From: Parietaria judaica
Taxonomy: Eukaryota; Streptophyta; Magnoliopsida; Rosales; Urticaceae
Assembly: GCA_954871525.1 (NCBI GenBank)
Contig: OX940865.1
Coordinates: forward strand, 1,364,001 to 1,428,000
DNA: 64,000 bases
Direction: 5' to 3'
Part shown: positions 58,810-64,000 of the stretch, piece after piece
How positions within the stretch are numbered: position 1 is the first letter of the stretch
How the letters are laid out: each line of letters begins with the position of its first letter
Notes under the pieces: generated by a model
What the model was told of the DNA's origin: nothing
The model's database searches: none
What the model saw: only the letters and a program-made list of their open reading frames with translations
Program-made: the position numbers and the translations under genes

Positions 58810-59721
58810 ACAAGTCACGCCGCGGTGTGTTAAAAAACGTGCCGCGGCGATATAATTAAAAATCGTATTATGTAGTGTGCCACGGCGTATTTGAAAAACA
58901 CGCCGCGGCAAAAACACGCCGCGGCGGGAATTGGTTAAACAGGGCGAGGGCGAGGGCGAGAGGCACGGCGAAAGGGAAGGAGTCGTGGAGAGTCAGGCAC
59001 GGCGCAAATGAGAAAATGGCTAAATACGATACACGCCTCGGCTTATTGGTTGTAACGCCACGGCGTATTTTTACAAACGAAATGTCGTGGCGTTATTCAA
59101 GACACGCCGCGGCATACAAGGGGTTTATTGCGGCTTTATGAACAATGGTTTCATTCTGTCGTTGTGTATCATCCATGCCACGGCGTGTAAGAGATCATGC
59201 CACGGCTTATCTCTATAAAGTCATGTGCCGTGGTGTTTTCAAATGCACGCCGCGGCATAATGTCCATGGTATGAACAACGGTTTTTAAGGTTTCATCGTG
59301 TACCAATAATGCCGCGGCGTGTAATACATAATGCCGCGGCTTATACCGCGTGATATGAACAACGGTTAATAGAGTGTCGTTGTGTACCAACAAAGCCGTG
59401 GCATTTTATATACACCGCGGCTTATAAATATCTCAATGACACATTTTCAACAATGGAAAATATATCTGTGGTGAATTTGAAAGTGTGCCGCGGCGTTTTT
59501 ATGCGTGTCGCGGCGTGACCTGATTTTCAACCATGAAAAAAAAATGGAAAATATATCCGTGGTGAATTTGAAAGTGTGCCGCGGCGTGTTTATGCGTGTC
59601 GCGGCGTGACCCGATTTTCAACCATGGAAAAAAATTTCCATGGTAGAAACTTGGATTTCGACCATGGATAAAAAAATCCATGGTTGAAACTCCGTGGTAG
59701 GATCAACAATTTGTACTAGTG
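58810..59721. repeat. CACTA-B terminal and subterminal array, gene-1 side
   Basis: GCCGCGGC and variants fill 58,815-59,610. A unit with TGCCGCGGCGT...GTCGCGGCGTGACC and ATATCCGTGGTGAATTTGAAA is duplicated (59,460-59,535 and 59,550-59,615). The last ~100 bp contain CCATGG-centred inverted repeats next to the terminus at 59,721. It mirrors 22,969-23,560. Confidence 0.85.
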
Positions 59722-59724
59722 TCA

Positions 59725-60288
59725 AGCCGAGGCGAAAACACCTGCGGCGTGGTTGGATCATGCCATGGTGTTTGAAAGTGTCGAAATGTCTAAAATAAGC
59801 CTCGGCTTGTAAAATACATGCCGCAGCGTTGTTAGTTAATGCCGTGGCATAAAATTACGTTGTTCAAACGAAAACATGCCGCGGCCTGTCTAATTTAAAG
59901 CGCGGCGTGTTTGCATTCAAACCACGTATAATTATATTGTTCATGAGTTTCTAGCCGCGATCTGTTTGATTAAACGCCGCGGCGTGTTTTCCTTGTTTAT
60001 TCGTTTCTAGCCGCGGCCTGTTTGATTTAGCGCCGCGGCGTGTTTTCTTTCGAACCACGGATAATTCCGTTGTTAATTCGTTTCGAGCCGCGGCCTATTT
60101 GATTTTACGCCGCGGCCTATTTGATTTTACGCCGCGGCGTGTTTGCGTTCGAACCACGGATAATTCCGTTATAGGAACTTATTCTCAACCATGGAAATAA
60201 TTCCGTGGTTGGAACTTATAACCATGCTAGATTCTACCATTGTTAAGAGCCATGGTTAAAAAATTTCAACCACAGATATGTACTAGTG
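59725..60288. repeat. CACTA-A distal subterminal array and right terminus
   Basis: Continuation of A beyond the B insertion. GCCGCGGC with CGTGTTT flanks is repeated at ~59,975-60,140, including a 30-bp direct repeat (TTGATTTTACGCCGCGGC at ~60,091 and ~60,119). It ends with an AACCATGG...GTACTAGTG terminus at 60,288. Aligns, inverted, with 40,550-41,240. Confidence 0.85.
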
Positions 60289-61019
60289 CGCTGGGTTATA
60301 TTTTCCTAGGCCTGCCTCGAAGCCGCCCTGCCCCGTCTAAAAGCCCGCCCCGCCCCGAAGACCACATAAACCCGCCCCATGGCCAACCCGCCTCACACCG
60401 CTTAAAAGCCCACATAAACCACATTTTTCTATAAAAAAAGTTAAGTTGTGGTATTAATACTAGTGAAAATATAAATATAAAAATTATATTTGTATTACAC
60501 AATTCATTATTTTTTTTTTATATTCTATATAGTTCTTTAATTTCTCAATAAGCAATTTCAACTTCATTAATCAATTAAAATATTTGATAATCGATTTGAT
60601 TTTTTTATAACTAGATTTTTGTTATATTATAATATATAATTTCTAAATATGTGTTTGAATTTTCAAGTATGTGATTGCATTTTATTTGCATTATGTTACT
60701 CGACTTTCAAAATGAGAATCCAAATATCGAGCAAATACAAAAATATTAAACGTAACTTGTTCATCACCCTATTCATTATCTTTCATGTTTATATTAATTT
60801 TAATTTGTATTTAACTTTATTTATACGTCCACTCAAAGATGTAAATTATTCTTACATATCAACCCAAAAATTCAACCTGTAAAAGCCCACAAAATTTGAC
60901 TCGTAAAAGCCCGTCCCACCCCGCCCTATGATATTATGGGTACAGGTTCATGGACCGGGGTGGGCCTTTATGGTTCTTCTGAAACCTGCCTAGCCCCGCA
61001 CATTTAACGGGGCAGGACT
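60289..61019. other. hAT element right arm, no gene
   Basis: Begins with GCCCGCCCCGCCCCGAAG phrases, then AT-rich filler (60,430-60,890), then AAAGCCCGTCCCACCCCGCCC and GGACCGGGGTGGGCC. This is typical of a non-autonomous hAT element. No transposase-like frame. Confidence 0.65.
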
Positions 61020-61775
61020 GATGCGGGTCCTAAGGCGACTAGCGGTAAAAGGTGCAGCAGGCATAGCGGGAGTAGCATTACTAGCAGGAGTAACATGCAT
61101 AACGGGATTACTACGTATAGTGGGATTAGAAGTGGGGTAACCGCTATCGATTTCGTGCTACAATCTAATTTTTTGGTAGGTTGTTAGAAGATTTATTAAT
61201 AATTGGGTAGTGGAGTTATTATTATCCTAAGTCATAATTATGCTAGTGGGTGTATTTGTGTTAGTTATCTGATTTTTCCAGGGTTTAAGTATGGCCTTTA
61301 ATGGTGTCTTGAGTCTTGTAATAGCCTTAAATAGTAGTTATGGTCGTGGGACTTGGTTCTCTCTTTAAGGGGCTGTTTTGGGACTTGATTAAGAAGTTGG
61401 AAAGCCATAGAAAGTAGCTGAAGGGCTGTACAAAAATGTAACCTATCAGCTCTATTTAAAGAGAAAGAATGCAATGAGAAAAGGCAGATTGTGTGTGATA
61501 AAAAAACATCTCAAAGTTAGCTTTGTGAAACCCCTGTTATGTCTTGGTGGATTCCTTGAGTGGCGAGTGCAGAAACTTATCTTTCAGTGGATTCTGAGAG
61601 TGGCATTTCCTCTATCAGAAACTTATATTCGGTGGATTCCGGGAGTGGCGTTTCTTCTATCCTAGGCTTATCTTGATGGATTCCGAGTGGTGCCGTTGTT
61701 ATCTTTACCTTTCGTCTTTTTTTGTCAATATACTAGATGTGTGTGTTACCGGTCTAGTATCAGGAACCCACACCA
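61020..61775 (+). repeat. LTR retrotransposon fragment inside the hAT element
   Basis: A likely LTR starts TGTTAGAAG at 61,182. A TATTTAAAG TATA-like box lies at ~61,455. Three copies of a GGATTC-GAGTGGCG-TT phrase follow at 61,550-61,660. TAGTATCAGG at ~61,757 resembles a tRNA-Met primer-binding site. 61,020-61,350 matches the minus strand of 14,770-15,110. Its target duplication could not be defined. Confidence 0.5.
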
Positions 61776-61848
61776 TTTAATATGTGGACTTAACGGGTTG
61801 TGGGTCAGGCCAGGCCGCAACGGCCCACTTGACACCTCTAATCTACAC

Positions 61849-62640
61849 CATTTGAACATGTATGTTTCTTAAATTTTTTTTATTTGTATTTTAAATCTAA
61901 ATTTTAAAAACCTTGTTATTTGGTTAAATTAGTAAACAAATTTAGAATCATGATTGTTTTAATTTTAAAATTTACATATAAAATACTTAAAAAAAGAAAA
62001 CTTGTATGCATGGAATTATAAAGGTTTTTTTTTCAATTGAAAATAATACATGATAATAACTTATTTAAGAATTGAAATAGCTCTCAATGCGTCGATATCT
62101 CCATATCAAATCTTCACAAGGCTCGAAAATTGTGGTAAAATTTAGGTTGTAAAGTTAAAAGTAAAATAGATTGTTTCCCAAATAATGTATATGAGTTTAA
62201 GCAATTTATTCTAATATTTTCTTATAATAATTAATAGTTATATTTAAATTTTCAATTTTTTCCCTATTTTTAAGTTCAACAACTTCCCCTATTAACTGCG
62301 ATAGTCATTTAACTATGATATTTTTCAAAAAAATATACTCATTTAATGCAAATAGTATTCGACCTCTCTCATCTATGGTTTCGCTCTCCTTTTTTCACCA
62401 AAATATTGTTCACCTTCCTTTGATCATCGTTAATCAGTCGCGGAGGTTTGCTCGTTCGTTCGCTCGTTCGATCACGGAGTTTTGTCGATTCTCGATCGCA
62501 AAATCTAACACAGTAAGACAAGAATAAGCTCGTTCGTAGTCTTTTGATCCCCGTCTCTGTTGACATGGTTTCCCACCTAAAAAAGTCGAGTGTGACTTTG
62601 TGAGTATGATATTCTTGAGATTGATGATTTGGTGGAATTT
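61849..62640. other. AT-rich flank with no supported gene
   Basis: Host flank to the right of the hAT insertion. Overlapping minus-strand frames at ~62,370-62,650 start MSDQIPPNHQ or MIKFHQ and could be a retrotransposon gag start downstream of the LTR to the right, but I recognise no domain. Confidence 0.4.
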
Positions 62641-63405
62641 GATCACTCATGTTGCAAGATCTCGATTCACTCTCGATATATGTATTTATGTATATAAGGC
62701 TTATAAATGAGAGAAGGAGTTTTTTCTAGAGGTTCTTCCCAAGGAGGTATTTGACTACGTCCTTTGTTAGTTTATTGCGACAAGTAACATGACGGACAGC
62801 TACAGACAGGAAATCACGTCTAGAACAAGAAAAAGAATGAAGAAGAATGAACAGAATACAACGAAATCTCAAATAAACAGAAATGCTAGGTAGCGAGCTC
62901 TCGATGTATTCTCTCAGGGATGTGTGTTGACCTGAGCTTGAGCTTGGTATTTATATACTTCAATTCTTCTCGTTGGACTTCCAGGAATCGTGGGGTCTTC
63001 TCTCTGAGATGAACGGGGTGAATGGCTCATCTTGCTACACGTGTCTCACGACTGCGTTCTCTTTGTAGTTTTTGAATTATGCTCGTTGAAGACTTGATTG
63101 TGTGTTCCTGGTCTTCCGCTATGGTTTGAATTGGGATGCCGGGTAGAACATGTGACGATTCTACCCTCTTCTTCATGGGCTGATGACGGATAGACGTTGG
63201 GCCTTTAGGCTTTTTGGGCCAAGTGGCTTTGTATCCGTCGGGCTTCGTCTGATTAAAAACTCCAGTTGGCTTCTCAATTGGGCTTTTATGAATATCAATG
63301 TATTCCTTTAAAGTCTTTAATCATCTTTTGTAAATTTAACTGATTCACAACTTTAGCACTTTATGTCATATTAAATAATGACGAAGTTGTACATCAAAAG
63401 TCTCT
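62640..63405 (-). repeat. LTR of the Tat-like family, minus strand
   Basis: The minus strand from 63,405 reads TTTTGATGTACAACTTCG and continues for ~100 bp as a match to 11,431-11,535. It has a TATATAAATA box at ~62,947-62,956 and an ACACACATCCCTGAGAG start-site-like context. The 3' end is not sharply defined, and no second LTR is in the window. Confidence 0.6.
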
Positions 63406-63429
63406 CGGTCGATTTAGTTACAATTTTAT

Positions 63430-63715
63430 TGAAATTTGGTAAATATATTTACATTTTTTTATAACTACACCTTTTTTTAAAATTTCGTAAATATATTTGA
63501 AGTTTTATAACTACAACCTTATTTAAATTTTGTAAATATATTTACAGTTTAAAACTACAACGTCTTTATTGAAATTTCATAAATAAATTTACAGTTTACT
63601 TCACATACTGTTGTGGTTGAAAATCCTATGCAAGCTCATAAACAAATACAATGTTCCGAGGTTCAATAGGTTAATGAATTTTCGTAAATATATTTACAGT
63701 TTTATAATTACATAA
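63430..63715. repeat. AT-rich minisatellite, ~45-bp units
   Basis: The phrase GTAAATATATTTACAGTTTT followed by ATAACTACAAC recurs at ~63,439, 63,487, 63,532, 63,578 (variant) and 63,693. No coding content. Confidence 0.65.
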
Positions 63716-64000
63716 CTGATGTATTAAATTCAATGTATGTACATAAATTAATTTTTTGATGAAAAATTAAATCAATATAAGCTATATTTAAGTTAATATT
63801 TAAATGCCAAATACTATTGTCAAATATAAAAGAATTAAGGGTATATTTGTCCATATTTCAATTAATTGGCAGTTTTAATTACCATAAATAGCCTTGGGCA
63901 TTTTGTTAAAAAACGTTTACCCAAAATCAGCATTTGGTTCATGTTATGGGTATATTTTTAAGCCCCAAAACTATGGGTTAGCCCGAAAATAGGGCCGAAA
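63716..64000. other. AT-rich end of window, nothing recognised
   Basis: No open frame, repeat family or RNA gene seen. Confidence 0.5.

Larger units (their letters stand above)
40550..59721 (-). mobile_element. CACTA element B (inner), 19.2 kb, inverted relative to A
   Basis: Left end CACTACTACAAATCCGGG at 40,550; right end, inverted, CACTAGTACAAATTGTTG ending at 59,721. TCA flanks both ends (40,547-40,549 and 59,722-59,724), the 3-bp duplication expected of CACTA elements. It carries, from the left, the PF03004-Ulp1 gene (-), tnp2 (-), a BED-like gene (+), a BED/AT-hook gene (+) and its tandem duplicate (+), and the PF20167-like gene (-). It landed in the subterminal region of element A of the same family. 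Confidence 0.9.
22969..60288 (+). mobile_element. CACTA element A (outer), ~15.4 kb before later insertions
   Basis: Left terminus CACTACTACAAATTGTTG at 22,969. Right terminus, inverted, CACTAGTACATATCTGTGG, ending at 60,288. Flanking 3-mers GGC and CGC differ by one base. Gene order from the left: PF20167-like gene (+), two BED-like genes (-), tnp2 (+), PF03004-Ulp1 gene (+). It is interrupted by a solo LTR (36,499-39,211) and by CACTA-B (40,550-59,721). Its distal end continues at 59,725. All genes are broken, so it could only move with proteins supplied by another copy. Confidence 0.88.
22841..61840. mobile_element. Non-autonomous hAT element holding the whole nested stack
   Basis: Left end TATAGGTGTCAATTGGGCC and right end, inverted, TAGAGGTGTCAAGTGGGCC match in 11 of the first 12 bases. 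ATCTACAC flanks both sides (22,833-22,840 and 61,841-61,848), an exact 8-bp duplication typical of hAT. Its own sequence is 22,841-22,968 plus 60,289-61,840, rich in GCCCGCCCCGCCCC phrases, with no transposase. A CACTA element (37.3 kb including nested parts) and a retrotransposon fragment sit inside it. Confidence 0.85.

Noticed and set aside
22966..60291. GGC and CGC as the exact target duplication of CACTA-A
   Set aside because: They differ by one base, so they are recorded as imperfect; the termini and the hAT context still support the element limits.
62369..62650. Minus-strand frame starting MSDQIPPNHQ as a gene
   Set aside because: Could be a gag start next to the LTR at 63,405, but no conserved block was seen, so it was left as a comment in the flank entry.
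63430..63715. Direct repeats as a CRISPR array
   Set aside because: Units are AT-rich, imperfect and without unique spacers of constant length; the genome is plant-like.

Overview
The window looks like nuclear DNA of a flowering plant. It is AT-rich and almost entirely built from nested transposable elements: Ty3/gypsy of Tat type, CACTA/En-Spm, hAT, Mutator-like and Harbinger-like. I see no convincing host gene, tRNA, rRNA or CRISPR. All reading frames with recognisable domains belong to transposons, and nearly all carry stops or frameshifts. The species cannot be named from the sequence.

Layout. 1-3,986 is a truncated piece of a CACTA element. 3,987-~11,530 is a 5'-truncated Tat-like gypsy element with a decayed pol and a multi-exon antisense gene. 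11,536-17,930 is a patchwork of minus-strand LTR fragments, a gag/protease remnant, a tandem G+C-rich repeat and a strong 61-bp-arm hairpin. 17,940-20,480 is a ~590-bp tandem satellite with a Harbinger-type MITE inside its third unit. 20,569-22,840 holds a short MITE, a long-TIR Mutator-like MITE and a repeated host segment.

22,841-61,840 is one nested stack. A hAT element with an exact 8-bp target duplication holds a CACTA element (A, 22,969-60,288). A holds a second CACTA element of the same family in inverted orientation (B, 40,550-59,721, exact TCA duplication) and a 2.7-kb solo LTR (exact GAGCG duplication). A and B together form an imperfect inverted repeat with arms of about 17-18 kb. 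61,849-64,000 holds a further minus-strand LTR and an AT-rich minisatellite.

The CACTA family is the most interesting system here. Each copy carries, in order: a plant transposon-protein gene (PF20167-like); short genes for BED-type zinc-finger proteins, one with an AT-hook; a tnp2 transposase; and a PF03004 protein fused to a Ulp1/C48 cysteine-protease domain. Every gene boundary, not just the two ends, carries clusters of the 8-bp palindrome GCCGCGGC and its variants. The small proteins also carry SUMO-interacting-motif-like stretches, which fits the Ulp1 domain encoded next to them. Positions 1-3,986 match 26,252-30,237 at a constant offset with only four substitutions seen, including shared inactivating mutations, so this is a very recent copy of an already dead element or an assembly duplication.
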